From Amyloporia xantha (taxonomy: Eukaryota > Basidiomycota > Agaricomycetes > Polyporales > Adustoporiaceae), in the NCBI GenBank assembly GCA_036971615.1, contig JAYKKR010000051.1:116801-180800 (forward strand): DNA of 64,000 bases, given 5' to 3'. The first letter of the stretch is position 1; each line of letters begins with the position of its first letter. The notes beneath the pieces were generated by a model, which saw nothing but the letters and a program-made list of their open reading frames with translations, had not been told where the DNA came from and did no database searches. A program made the position numbers and the translations under genes. Below are positions 1-7,856 of the stretch, piece by piece.

Positions 1-54
1 TTTTTTATCTAAACAAATTGAGGTCCATCCGAAGGATGGCACGCCTGTCGGAAT

Positions 55-615
55 TTATAAGATAAATAAATATAGGTATAAGAATGTTAAACTAAGATGA
101 AATAATATAATTCTGATATACATCTGTAGAAACCAATGTTTAGCCTGACTCGATACTTTACTATTATCCTCTATTCTATTTAACCAAGTCAATATGAATT
201 TAGGTAAGTATTTAGGCTTAGTAATATAATAATTACTATCTATGGAGAAAACTATATAAAAATAAAATTCTAAAATATAATGTATTAACCACCCTATTAT
301 CCATATTAATAAAGAATATTTTATCCAATAAGGATCAATTGAAATTAAATTCATTATATAATCATATAATGATGGTGATAAATATTTAATCATTAATATA
401 ATAAATATACATAATAGACTTAACCATTTAAATTTATTATTATAATTATTATTATTCGTATTATTAATACTATTATTTTTATTTACAGAACTATGGAAAA
501 ATCTAGAGATTAAAGTATTTGTACCTAAAGAGATATTAATACTATTTTTTATTTTTTTTAATTGACTTCTTAACATTTTTTTTATAATAAATTTAAAGCC
601 CCTCGTGTTCTGCAC
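55..615 (-). CDS. orf186, plasmid-type small membrane protein
   Basis: Unrecognised protein of up to 186 residues. The first Met lies in a GC-cluster-like context (MQNTRG), and the second Met (MLRSQLKK, residue 14) is an equally likely start. An N-terminal basic, Asn-rich stretch is followed by two strongly hydrophobic segments (about residues 64-84 and 98-125), a basic loop (TKPKYLPKFILTWLNRIED) and a C-terminal hydrophobic segment. This 'hydrophobic - basic loop - hydrophobic' build is shared with orf106, orf197, orf198, orf120, orf327 and orf340 near dpo. Its upstream region has a promoter-like AAAAGAGT motif at 851-866. No catalytic motif is visible; membrane location in the inner mitochondrial membrane is inferred. 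Confidence 0.6.
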   Translation of the reverse strand: MQNTRGFKFIIKKMLRSQLKKIKNSINISLGTNTLISRFFHSSVNKNNSINNTNNNNYNNKFKWLSLLCIFIILMIKYLSPSLYDYIMNLISIDPYWIKYSLLIWIIGWLIHYILEFYFYIVFSIDSNYYITKPKYLPKFILTWLNRIEDNSKVSSQAKHWFLQMYIRIILFHLSLTFLYLYLFIL

Positions 616-1128
616 GTTTAATAAGATAATAATCTAAACTGAGGCGGGACAGAGGTTATTTTTTTTTTTGTTTTACATTCGTCATCGTCTCTCCGGCACT
701 TACTCAGTGCCGGTGGAGGGATGAGAGGGATGAGGCATGCGAAGCATGGTAAGATATCTATTTTTTTTTTAATTAATCGTGCAAAGCACGATTAATTAAA
801 TTATGCTATGACACTGTAACTAATAATTGAACGTATATTTTAAATACATACTCAGACTCTTTTATAAAAAACTATGTGTTTATCCGAAGCCTCCTCTCCT
901 CTAGCAGGATGCACGGGCACTCATTGATTGAGTGATGCACCTCACTCTCTCGACCCTCCTGCTCTCATCGTCGCTGGTGCCATCCGAAGGATGGCAGGGA
1001 GAGAGGGTTGCCCGGCAACCGGCATCCTGCATCCCTCGACCATGGTCGCAGGATGAGGGATGAGGGTTGAGGCTAGAGGTTGGGCCGAAGGATGAGAGGG
1101 ATGCATCGGAGGGCACGGTACGAAAGAA
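616..1128. repeat. Gene-free stretch with GC-cluster palindromes
   Basis: Contains a T-run (about 660-670), a hairpin around 696-714 (CGGCACTtactcAGTGCCG) and small palindromes such as CGTGCAAAGCACG-type words near 778-793. From about 885 to 1110 there is a dense GC cluster including CATCCGAAGGATG, GGTTGCCCGGCAACC and CGACCATGGTCG. Short open frames in this cluster are compositional and were not called. Confidence 0.7.
851..866 (-). promoter_or_regulatory. Promoter-like motif upstream of orf186
   Basis: Reading the minus strand, TATAAAAGAGTCTGAG matches the recurring (A/T)TAAAAGA(G/A)T motif found ahead of most genes here. It is the nearest such motif upstream of orf186. Confidence 0.4.
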
Positions 1129-1202
1129 CAAGAGCGAGGTGATTCGAACACCTACCAATGATTTTGGAGATCGTCATACTAACCAATTAATACTACGCTC
1201 TT
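1129..1202 (-). tRNA. trnW: tRNA-Trp (CCA)
   Basis: Seven-pair acceptor AAGAGCG/CGCTCTT, D-loop with GGTTAG, T-loop TTCGAAT and anticodon loop CTCCAAA giving CCA. One C-A mismatch lies in the anticodon stem. A CCA rather than UCA anticodon fits the absence of in-frame TGA in the core genes. Confidence 0.85.
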
Positions 1203-1239
1203 AAAAGAGTTATAATCTTCAATCTTATAACTCTTTTAA
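1201..1239. promoter_or_regulatory. Inverted promoter-like pair between trnW and trnD
   Basis: A perfect 15-bp inverted repeat (TTAAAAGAGTTATAA ... TTATAACTCTTTTAA) with a 9-nt spacer sits between divergently oriented trnW and trnD. Each arm points toward one of the two genes and matches the recurrent motif, so this looks like a bidirectional transcription start region. The alternative is a hairpin used in transcript processing. Confidence 0.55.
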
Positions 1240-1246
1240 ATACGCA

Positions 1247-1319
1247 GGGCCCTTAGCTTAATTGGTAGAGTACCTAGTTGTCGATTAGGGTGGTCCCAGT
1301 TCGAATCTGGAAGGGCTCG
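1247..1319 (+). tRNA. trnD: tRNA-Asp (GUC)
   Basis: Acceptor GGGCCCT/AGGGCTC, anticodon stem CCTAG/TTAGG with loop TTGTCGA giving GTC, T-loop TTCGAAT. A full cloverleaf is visible. Confidence 0.92.
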
Positions 1320-1330
1320 TTATTAAAGAC

Positions 1331-1344
1331 TAAAAGAGTATATT
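1331..1344 (+). promoter_or_regulatory. Promoter-like motif upstream of atp9
   Basis: TAAAAGAGTATATT matches the recurrent motif and lies between trnD and atp9, on the strand of atp9. A near-identical copy is found at 33493-33508 ahead of trnC. Confidence 0.45.
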
Positions 1345-1496
1345 GCGTCAATCCTCGTCGATGCGGCACGCTGCGAGAGCTGATTTATGAGTGTGCTCTG
1401 CTGCATACGGCAACCGGCCCATCCTCTAGCGGGATGAGTGAGGAATGAGGATGCGCGCATATGTTAGACACTATCTTTCGTACTTTATTTAAACAA

Positions 1497-1718
1497 ATGT
1501 TAGCTGCAGCTAAATATTTAGGAGCTGGATTAGCCTGCTCAGGTTTAATCGGAGCTGGAGCAGGAATAGGTTTAATCTTTTCTGCACTTATAGCATCAAC
1601 TGCTAGAAACCCACAAATAAGAGGACAATTATTCAGTTACGCTATTTTAGGTTTTGCTTTAGCCGAAGCTACTGGATTATTCTCATTAATGATTGCTTTC
1701 TTATTATTATATTCATAG
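1497..1718 (+). CDS. atp9: ATP synthase Fo subunit 9 (subunit c)
   Basis: Proteolipid of the ring that turns with proton flow in complex V of the inner membrane. Two hydrophobic helices flank the polar loop [11 protein letters not shown]; the second helix contains the proton-carrying acidic residue in [12 protein letters not shown]. Starting at [11 protein letters not shown] gives 73 residues, the usual fungal length. The frame is open further upstream to an ATG at 1461, which would add 12 residues ([12 protein letters not shown]) resembling the N-terminus of cox2 in this window; that extension is more likely leader. It sits downstream of trnD on the same strand, with a promoter-like motif at 1331-1344. 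Confidence 0.95.
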   Translation: MLAAAKYLGAGLACSGLIGAGAGIGLIFSALIASTARNPQIRGQLFSYAILGFALAEATGLFSLMIAFLLLYS

Positions 1719-1896
1719 TAATAAGTAATGACCCATCATCTCATCCTGCGCTCCTCTCTAGCCCAAGTGTCCCATCCTTCGGACCATCTAGATGAGGGAT
1801 GCCGAGCGAGAATGCAGCAGGACACGTTTACTTTATCCCCCTTTAATAAAAGTATAAACACGCGAGGTACGGGGAGGGGCGTGCAAAGCACGATGA
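1719..1896. repeat. atp9-atp6 convergent spacer with GC words
   Basis: Spacer between convergent atp9 and atp6 contains CATCCTTCGG, CATCTAGATG and a CGTGCAAAGCACG hairpin near 1878-1892. No gene is visible; the hairpin could serve as a 3'-end processing signal for either transcript. Confidence 0.5.
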
Positions 1897-2670
1897 TTAG
1901 TGTAATTCAATTGCGTCTTTGATATAAGAACATGTTAATATTACAAATACATATGCTTGTATAAAAGATACTGCTAATTCTAATCCCATTATAGCTAAGA
2001 ATAGAGTAAAAGGAATTACAGTTAAAACAGCAACAATTAAACTACCGCTAAACATTTGATATAGGAAAGTTGCTAATATTTTCAATAAAGTGTGTCCAGC
2101 CACCATGTTAGCGAAAAGTCTTATACCTAAAGAGAAAGCTCTTGCTAGGTATGAAACTAATTCGATTAAAACTAATAGAGGCACTAAAGCTAAAGGTGTT
2201 CCAGATGGTACAAAATATGAGAAGAAGTGTAATTTATGTATAGATAAACCTAGAATTGTTACTGCTATTAGTATAGTGAATGATAAACCAATTGACACCA
2301 TTATTGAGGTAGTAATTGTGAAAGAATATGGTATATTACCAGTTAAGTTCGCAATTAATATGAAAAAAAATAAAGAGTAAATAAATGGTAAGTAAAGTTC
2401 TTTACCTAATTGTTCTCTAACCATTGAGTTTATACTTGCAAATAAACTTTCTAGAGCTATAGACCATTTTGAAGGTACTAATTTAGTGTCATTATTAGCC
2501 ATATAATGTAATGATACTATTATAAATAATACTAATAATGAATATAAAGCTAGATTAGTTAAGCTTATATTTAAATAACCTAAAATAGGTGCGTTTAAAC
2601 CTAGTAAACTAGTAACTTCGAATTGTTCTAATGGAGAATTTATTATTACGGGATTTATATTTCCGAACAT
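1897..2670 (-). CDS. atp6: ATP synthase Fo subunit 6 (subunit a)
   Basis: Forms the proton half-channels next to the c ring of complex V. The 257-residue hydrophobic protein contains the family signature SLGIRLFANMVAGHTLL with the essential arginine, and ends in the conserved helix ELAVSFIQAYVFVIL. Length and order fit fungal Atp6, and the start MFGNINPVIINSPLEQFEV is the only in-frame Met near the expected N-terminus. It is followed on the same strand by nothing within the window; upstream lie trnS and trnE in the same direction, so one transcript from the motif near 2898 may carry trnE, trnS and atp6. Confidence 0.97.
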   Translation of the reverse strand: MFGNINPVIINSPLEQFEVTSLLGLNAPILGYLNISLTNLALYSLLVLFIIVSLHYMANNDTKLVPSKWSIALESLFASINSMVREQLGKELYLPFIYSLFFFILIANLTGNIPYSFTITTSIMVSIGLSFTILIAVTILGLSIHKLHFFSYFVPSGTPLALVPLLVLIELVSYLARAFSLGIRLFANMVAGHTLLKILATFLYQMFSGSLIVAVLTVIPFTLFLAIMGLELAVSFIQAYVFVILTCSYIKDAIELH

Positions 2671-2716
2671 TGTTCTTGTTGTTGTTTCGTCGTCGTGCTT
2701 AATTAGATTGAATGTA

Positions 2717-2797
2717 CGGAATAGAGGGGAGTCGAACCCCTAAGGGTATTACCCGAACAATTAGCAATCGTTTTAACTTACCTATGTAAACCATTCC
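2717..2797 (-). tRNA. trnS1: tRNA-Ser (GCU)
   Basis: Acceptor GGAATGG/CTATTCC, anticodon loop TTGCTAA giving GCT, a long variable arm (GGGTAATACCC) typical of tRNA-Ser, and T-loop TTCGACT. Confidence 0.92.
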
Positions 2798-2800
2798 TCG

Positions 2801-2871
2801 TGATCTTTATCAGAATTGAACTGATACTAGCTACTTGAAGGGTAGCTGTACAACCTTTATACTAAAAGACC
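2801..2871 (-). tRNA. trnE: tRNA-Glu (UUC)
   Basis: Acceptor GGTCTTT/AAAGATC, five-pair anticodon stem GCTAC/GTAGC and loop CCTTCAA giving TTC. Position 33 reads C rather than the usual U, which is odd but does not change the identity. Confidence 0.88.
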
Positions 2872-2897
2872 TTTTATATTATTTTTATTTTTTTTAG

Positions 2898-2909
2898 GAC
2901 TCTTTTACA
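2898..2909 (-). promoter_or_regulatory. Promoter-like motif upstream of trnE-trnS-atp6
   Basis: TGTAAAAGAGTC on the minus strand matches the recurrent motif and lies about 27 nt upstream of trnE, in position to drive trnE, trnS and atp6. Confidence 0.4.
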
Positions 2910-3012
2910 TTACTCTCCGGCCCCTCATCCCTCTCATCCCTCATCCTGCGACCATGGTCGAGGGATGCAGGATGAGGGATGAGAGAGAGGGTTGAGAGAG
3001 GAGTTAGCTGAT

Positions 3013-3221
3013 AAAGGTAAAAGAAGAATTAATTTTGTTGAGTAATGATCTTTCTTAGTATCTTAATTTTAATAGTGGCAATTGCCCTACCTTCATTCAA
3101 TAAAAATATTTCATCCATATTATATCTTAGAATATCTTCTATAATTTTTATTTATGCCGGAGCATTAGCTTTTAATGCTTTTTATATTCAGTCAATTGGA
3201 TCAGGTATTGGTATTTATAGT
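3013..3221 (+). repeat. nad2 leader and 5' coding segment duplicated at orf198
   Basis: The 32 nt before the nad2 start plus its first 59 codons recur at 12021-12229 (minus) with only two visible base differences. The shared leader begins AAAGGTAAAAGAAGAATTAA, which includes a promoter-like AAAAGAA core. In the second location it forms the N-terminus of orf198. Confidence 0.9.
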
Positions 3222-4619
3222 GGTTTATTCCATGTAAGCATAGTATCTCAACTTTTAGATGCTTTCCTATTTATAATAGGATCTTTAATTTTAATCTCTT
3301 GGCCTACTATAAATCGTAGCGACGCATCGTCGATGGGAGTGGCGTCAAAATATTCCTTAATTTGCTTGTTCAGTACACTAGGTGCGTCTTTATTAGTATC
3401 AAGTGCTGATCTTATCTCTATGTATTTAAGTATTGAATTACAATCATTTGCCGTATATATTTTATCTACTTTATATCGAGAAAAAGAAGCAGCTACTTCA
3501 GCTGGATTAAAATACTTTTTATTAGGTGGTTTATCTTCTTGTTTAATATTATTGGGAGCAGGATTAATTTATAGCTTTACAGGTCTAACAAACTTTGAAT
3601 CAATATATAGTATAGTCTCAGTATCCGGCTTTGCAGCATCAATCAGTCAAGGTTTAAGTTTAGGTTTAATATTAGTAGTAGTAGGTTTCTTATTTAAAAT
3701 AGCTGCCGCACCTTTACATAATTGGGCCCCAGATGTTTACGATGATGCTCCCACTATAGTAACAATATGGCTAACTACTATGCCAAAAATATCAATTTTA
3801 ATCTTTTTATTAGAATTGCATACACAAATAGGCGGCGTTACAGGTGACGTATTAAAAAACTTAATACTAATAAGTTCCTTACTATCCTTAATTTTAGGTA
3901 CAGTAGTAGGTTTAGCTCAATCTAGAATTAAACGATTATTAGCCTATAGTACTATATCTCACATAGGATTTATGTTATTAACATTAGCTATAAATACAGA
4001 ACAATCTATAGATTCATTAATATTTTATATTATACAATATTCAATAACTAATTTAAATACTTTCTTAATTATATTAGCTTTTGGTTACGTCGTACAACGA
4101 TCCGGCGAAGCATCATCGCCGGCGTACGAACCACGAATGCAGACCGTGCAAAGCACGGATAAAGATATTAAATTTATATCTGAATTAAAAGGTCAATTTT
4201 TTTCTAATCCTTTACTTAGTTTAAGTTTAAGTATTTGCTTATTCTCTATGGCAGGGATCCCTCCTTTAATTGGTTTCTTCTCTAAACAATTTGTATTATA
4301 TTCTGCTATACAAAGTGGATACTATTTCATGGCTATTGTAGCTATTGTAGTAAGTGTAATTAGTGCTTCTTATTACTTAAAAATAATTAGAGTTCTTCAT
4401 TCTCCTATGCCATCCGCATCCCTTTCATCGTCGATAGGGGATGGGGGGCATGCATGGATGCCAGAAGAAACTGACGTACAAGCGTCTGAATCTGAACTAA
4501 GTAATTTCCATAGTTTTTTAATTAGTACTTTAACTTTATCTATATTATTATTTGTTCTTAAACCTTCTATATTATTAAATAGTACACAATTACTTTCTTT
4601 ATCTGTATATAACTTTTAA
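3045..4619 (+). CDS. nad2: NADH dehydrogenase subunit 2
   Basis: Membrane proton-pumping subunit of complex I. The 524-residue protein carries the proton-antiporter-like core ([17 protein letters not shown] near residue 225; [17 protein letters not shown] near 306). Three polar insertions coincide with GC palindromes in the DNA: around 3313-3345, 4090-4160 (product [14 protein letters not shown]) and 4400-4480 (product [16 protein letters not shown]). These lie in loops and stay in frame, so the gene appears functional. The stop codon directly abuts the nad3 start, the common fungal nad2-nad3 pair, so the two are almost surely co-transcribed. Confidence 0.96.
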   Translation: MIFLSILILIVAIALPSFNKNISSILYLRISSIIFIYAGALAFNAFYIQSIGSGIGIYSGLFHVSIVSQLLDAFLFIIGSLILISWPTINRSDASSMGVASKYSLICLFSTLGASLLVSSADLISMYLSIELQSFAVYILSTLYREKEAATSAGLKYFLLGGLSSCLILLGAGLIYSFTGLTNFESIYSIVSVSGFAASISQGLSLGLILVVVGFLFKIAAAPLHNWAPDVYDDAPTIVTIWLTTMPKISILIFLLELHTQIGGVTGDVLKNLILISSLLSLILGTVVGLAQSRIKRLLAYSTISHIGFMLLTLAINTEQSIDSLIFYIIQYSITNLNTFLIILAFGYVVQRSGEASSPAYEPRMQTVQSTDKDIKFISELKGQFFSNPLLSLSLSICLFSMAGIPPLIGFFSKQFVLYSAIQSGYYFMAIVAIVVSVISASYYLKIIRVLHSPMPSASLSSSIGDGGHAWMPEETDVQASESELSNFHSFLISTLTLSILLFVLKPSILLNSTQLLSLSVYNF

Positions 4620-5030
4620 ATGAATACTTTATTAATGTTATTTATTTTTGTACCTATTTTATCTGTAATATTACTGGCATTAAATTTATTAGTAGCTCCA
4701 CATAGACCCGATGAAGCTAAAGTATCTGCATATGAATGTGGATTTAACGCTATACAAGGTCAAACTAGATCTACTTTTCAAATACATTTTTATATTGTTG
4801 CTATGTTATTCTTAGTTTTTGATCTGGAAATACTGTTATTATTCCCAATTGCTGTTACTTTATATCAAGTAAGTACTTTTGGTTTTTCTGTCGCATTAAT
4901 TTTCTTCATTGTATTAACTATAGGATTTGTCCTAGAAATAGGTTCAGGTGCTATATCTATAAGTGAAGCTAAAGAATATAACATGCCATCCGAAGGATGG
5001 TCACGTAATAACCCCTTACGTCTTTTCTAA
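4620..5030 (+). CDS. nad3: NADH dehydrogenase subunit 3
   Basis: Small membrane subunit of complex I. The 136-residue protein has the conserved loop signature YECGFNAIQGQTRSTFQI, which covers the conserved Cys of the TMH1-2 loop, and the helix FLVFDLEILLLFPIAV. It begins immediately after the nad2 stop. Near the C-terminus the peptide MPSEGWSRNN is encoded by a CCATCCGAAGGATGG hairpin (about 4984-5002), so a GC word has been absorbed into the tail without breaking the frame. Confidence 0.96.
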   Translation: MNTLLMLFIFVPILSVILLALNLLVAPHRPDEAKVSAYECGFNAIQGQTRSTFQIHFYIVAMLFLVFDLEILLLFPIAVTLYQVSTFGFSVALIFFIVLTIGFVLEIGSGAISISEAKEYNMPSEGWSRNNPLRLF

Positions 5031-5241
5031 CTTGTCATCTTCTTTATCTCCCATCTGCATCCTCTAGCCTCAACCCATCCTTCGGACCATCTAGATGAGG
5101 GTCGCAGGTTGCCGGTTGCCCGGCAACCGGCATCCTGCATCCATGGTGCATCCATGGATGAGAGGGATGAGGGTTGAGGTTAGAGGATGGGCCGAAGGAT
5201 GGTATCTAAGAGATGGAGGGTTCAAAGAGAGGTGGGGATAT
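5031..5241. repeat. GC cluster between nad3 and nad6
   Basis: Dense modular palindromes between convergent nad3 and nad6: CATCTAGATG, GGTTGCCCGGCAACC, CCATGGTGCATCCATGG and CATCCTTCGG. Open frames inside are compositional. Confidence 0.7.
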
Positions 5242-5841
5242 TTATTTTCTAGAAATGAAAATTGGTGAAACCATAGCAAGTAATAATACTACACTAGTAA
5301 TAATAAGCCAAGAAGCTCCATAAGTATAAAGACCTTGACCAATGGCTTCAATTTGTAAGAAGTTAGTGAATGTAGTATCAGCTATAACAGGGCTAAAAGC
5401 AGTATTTACATTTACTGTATAAATTTCAGAATTTAATATTAATCCATTTAGATTAGTTAATACTTCTAACAAAGCAGATATTGCTGAGACATTATTAAAA
5501 CTGAAAGGAATAATAGTAAAAATTTCATATATAAATAAAGATCCTATAGCTAAAGCTAAAGGAAGGTTTTTTGTATACTGAGAACCTGTTTCTAATATAT
5601 CAGTTAATTTAATATTAATCATCATAATAACAAAAAGAAATAATACAGCAATTGCACCAACGTATACAATAATATAAGAAATACCAATAAATCCTATTCC
5701 TAATAGTATTAGGTATCCTGCAGCATTAACAAAAACTGAGATTAAAAAAATTACAGCTATAACAGGATTTTTAGAAGTAATAACTAATACACCTGAAAAA
5801 AGAGTAGCGAAAGCTAAAATATCAATAAGTAAATTTTTCAT
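5242..5841 (-). CDS. nad6: NADH dehydrogenase subunit 6
   Basis: Membrane subunit of complex I. The 199-residue protein shows the Nad6 pattern: an N-terminal helix (LAFATLFSGVLVITSKNPV), then the diagnostic third helix IIVYVGAIAVLFLFVIMMIN near residues 57-77, and a C-terminal anchor WLIITSVVLLLAMV. Start at MKNLLIDIL fits the family. It is convergent with nad3 and followed upstream by a 560-bp GC-rich spacer; no clear promoter-like motif was found close to its start. Confidence 0.95.
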   Translation of the reverse strand: MKNLLIDILAFATLFSGVLVITSKNPVIAVIFLISVFVNAAGYLILLGIGFIGISYIIVYVGAIAVLFLFVIMMINIKLTDILETGSQYTKNLPLALAIGSLFIYEIFTIIPFSFNNVSAISALLEVLTNLNGLILNSEIYTVNVNTAFSPVIADTTFTNFLQIEAIGQGLYTYGASWLIITSVVLLLAMVSPIFISRK

Positions 5842-6401
5842 ACGTAAAATAATTTTATATTAGCCTGCGTCGTGCCGGTTGATGCATCCCATCCTTCGGC
5901 ATCCGAAGGATGGGATGAGAGGGGGCACGGCTCGATTAAAATATTATATCGCGAACGATAAAACATATAAACAGACAAAAGGCTGAAAACAAGACTGCTC
6001 CATCTGCATCCCTCGCCTTGCGCTCATCTGCACACCATCCCTCTCACGTGCCCCCTGCAACATCGACGATGAGGCAGGGATGGCAGGATGAGAGGATGAA
6101 AGGATGGGGCAAGACAGGATGTAGCGTGCAGAGCACGGAGAGCACGCTCAAGTAGGTTTAACCAAGAATAAGTTACCTTTCTCATATCTCGACCACCAGT
6201 CTGCTCGTGAGAGTGAGGGATGTAAGATGGGATGGTAAGGCCGAAGAAAATATATAAAATCGCCGCTGCATCTCCCAACCACCATCCTGCATCCTGCATC
6301 CTCTAGCAGGATGAGGGATGACTGGATGAGTGAAGGGGTGGCGATTAAACCAAGAGGATATACCTCTGTCTTTTATAGACGTATGGGGTTACCGTCGTGT
6401 T
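5842..6401. repeat. Gene-free GC-cluster stretch nad6-rps3
   Basis: About 560 bp with two GC clusters (about 5870-5935 and 6000-6330) made of CATCCTTCGGCATCCGAAGGATG, CATCGACGATG and GGATGAGGGATG words, separated by a short AT-rich part. No tRNA or conserved reading frame was found. Confidence 0.65.
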
Positions 6402-7166
6402 TTAGAAAAATCTATGTCCAATTGTAATAGTAAGACTAAATGTACCTCTTTTGTTTTTTGTAGTAAATCTAGATGTAGTTACAAGGTCTGCACTACTTCT
6501 AGTTAAACTTCCGTTTTGAGTTGTTTTTACTGTACGTCGAGGTATTATTTTTTGTTTTAATAAACGACCGGCTAGTCTTATTTTTAGACCAGTTAAGAAA
6601 GTAGGTACACTAGATTTAGATTCTGGAATCATTATTGTAGGGTTTTTTATAGTCGCCTTATTAAAAATATTATCCAATATATATATATAAGGTTTAAAAT
6701 TAATATCAGAAATTCTACCTAGAAGATTAGCTAAAATATTACTATCGTAAAAAGGATAATGTAATCTTACTAAATTAAGTTCTACAGGTTTTTTAAAATA
6801 GTTACTTAAATTAGCACATAATAATTCTAAATGTTTACTCTTAAGAGTCGTCGTCGTAAGAAAAAAGAAAAATAAATGTATAACTACTTTTTGAGGTGTA
6901 ATATAATATACAGGTTTACTAATTAAACTTGACATTGTCATAAATGAATTTTCTAAAATAGAAGAAATATTAGCGGCGGTTGATGTTGAGATGAGAGATG
7001 CGCTATTAAAGTTATAATTAATAATTTGAGATCGAGCTACGTCAACATTAAATTTAGCGTGCGAAGCACGTAAGTACGTTTCTTTATTTTGTACGCTATC
7101 GGCGTAGCCGCGTGGTCGTAACATATCTACGTACGTCTGGCTCTTATTATCATCTGTCAACGCCAT
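6402..7166 (-). CDS. rps3: Ribosomal protein S3 (mitochondrial)
   Basis: Small-subunit mitoribosomal protein, the only ribosomal protein commonly encoded in fungal mtDNA. The C-terminal half carries the family hallmark LTGLKIRLAGRLLKQKIIPRR and a basic tail (SRFTTKNKRGTFSLTITIGHRFF region). The 254-residue length is short for the family. The N-terminal third contains peptides encoded by GC words (LRASHA at a CGTGCGAAGCACG hairpin near 7058-7072; RPRGYADS near 7095-7120), so it has been reshaped by insertions. Start at MALTDDNKS is tentative. A run of Phe and of Thr near residues 98-108 comes from homopolymer-like DNA. Confidence 0.85.
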   Translation of the reverse strand: MALTDDNKSQTYVDMLRPRGYADSVQNKETYLRASHAKFNVDVARSQIINYNFNSASLISTSTAANISSILENSFMTMSSLISKPVYYITPQKVVIHLFFFFLTTTTLKSKHLELLCANLSNYFKKPVELNLVRLHYPFYDSNILANLLGRISDINFKPYIYILDNIFNKATIKNPTIMIPESKSSVPTFLTGLKIRLAGRLLKQKIIPRRTVKTTQNGSLTRSSADLVTTSRFTTKNKRGTFSLTITIGHRFF

Positions 7167-7405
7167 CCCGCGCGCGAGAATTGATGCGTCTTGAGATTTT
7201 TCTTTTTTCGTTTGTAAGATTGTTTTTTTATCAAGGCTTGAGATTAGCAGACTATATTTTGTTAATTCACTTATACGTAATATAAAACTTTTTTATCTTT
7301 GTCGTGTTCTTCTATACCATCTCGTGATGCGTGCAACATCGACGATGAGGCACGGATATTTTGTACGTGCATGATTTGATTTTTTTTAATAAAATTTATT
7401 TATTT

Positions 7406-7521
7406 ATTTATATAAATTTTATGATATATATATTTTACTTTGCATAACATCCGAACTTAACAATACACGTGAATAATATACATACGTTTTATTTTACATG
7501 TTAAATAGATATTTTATTGTT
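7406..7521 (-). repeat. rps3-side leader block shared with orf197
   Basis: Contains TTTGCATAACATCCGAACTT and the palindromic CACGTGAATAATATACATACG region. A copy with one 16-nt GC insertion lies at 13146-13277 upstream of orf197. On the minus strand it sits upstream of rps3. Confidence 0.75.
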
Positions 7522-7642
7522 AAGTTATAACAGCTAGGCGCGTCCCCCTCTATCTTTCTCTCAACATCGATCCTAGCCGATTGGCTAGATCAATGTTGAG
7601 GCTCCGAAGCTGGGGGGGGGTTTATGATGAGTTTTAATAGCT

Positions 7643-7657
7643 GATTCTTTTATCTCG
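7643..7657 (-). promoter_or_regulatory. Promoter-like motif, rps3 strand
   Basis: Minus-strand CGAGATAAAAGAATC matches the recurrent motif. It lies upstream of the rps3-side leader block and could start a long rps3 leader. Confidence 0.35.
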
Positions 7658-7681
7658 TCTCAACAATCACGTGCCCATGCC

Positions 7682-7753
7682 TAGATTATAGTTAAAGGGG
7701 ATAACACTAGAACTACGAAACTAGAGTTGCAGGTTCAAATCCTTCTAATCTTA
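7682..7753 (+). tRNA. trnR: tRNA-Arg (ACG)-like gene, degenerate stems
   Basis: Cloverleaf with D-stem GTTA/TAAC, T-loop TTCAAAT and a canonical loop CTACGAA giving ACG. Acceptor pairs 6 of 7, the anticodon stem has an A-A mismatch and one bulged A, and the T-stem has a C-T mismatch. Present identically in arm 2. Either a poor functional tRNA for CGN codons, which dpo uses, or a decaying copy. Confidence 0.5.
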
Positions 7754-7817
7754 GACACACCTTTATATACATTAACACACCTCAGCGCCGGCTTCGCCGG
7801 TTGACACATTTCATTCA

Positions 7818-7839
7818 TTACCGGTTCCCAAAGGACGTG
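7818..7839 (+). repeat. nad4L leader copy ahead of dpo
   Basis: The 22-nt block starting ATTACCGGTTCCCAAAGGAC is identical to the one upstream of nad4L (22394-22415, minus). A second nad4L-like block lies inside the dpo frame at 7936-7961. Confidence 0.85.
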
Positions 7840-7856
7840 TTTATTACATAAAAAAC

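Larger units (their letters stand above)
7167..7681. other. rps3-dpo divergent spacer, left edge of inverted repeat
   Basis: Gene-free, AT-rich. From 7358 onward the sequence is mirrored to the end of the window, so the visible part of the large inverted repeat begins here. 7406-7521 is a leader-like block also found ahead of orf197 (13146-13277). A GC hairpin lies near 7550-7615 (TTGATCTAGCC... type words around CCAATCGGCTAG), ending in a G-run. Confidence 0.65.

Noticed and set aside
901..1158. Open frames of 69-85 codons in the GC cluster
   Set aside because: Composition reflects repeated CATCC/GGATG words; the same peptide scraps appear at many clusters in all frames.
2090..2380. 96-codon open frame on the plus strand
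   Set aside because: Antisense to atp6; no independent signal.
5842..6401. tRNA candidate near 6140-6200
   Set aside because: A GGTTTAACC stretch looked like a D-arm, but no acceptor or anticodon stem could be built.
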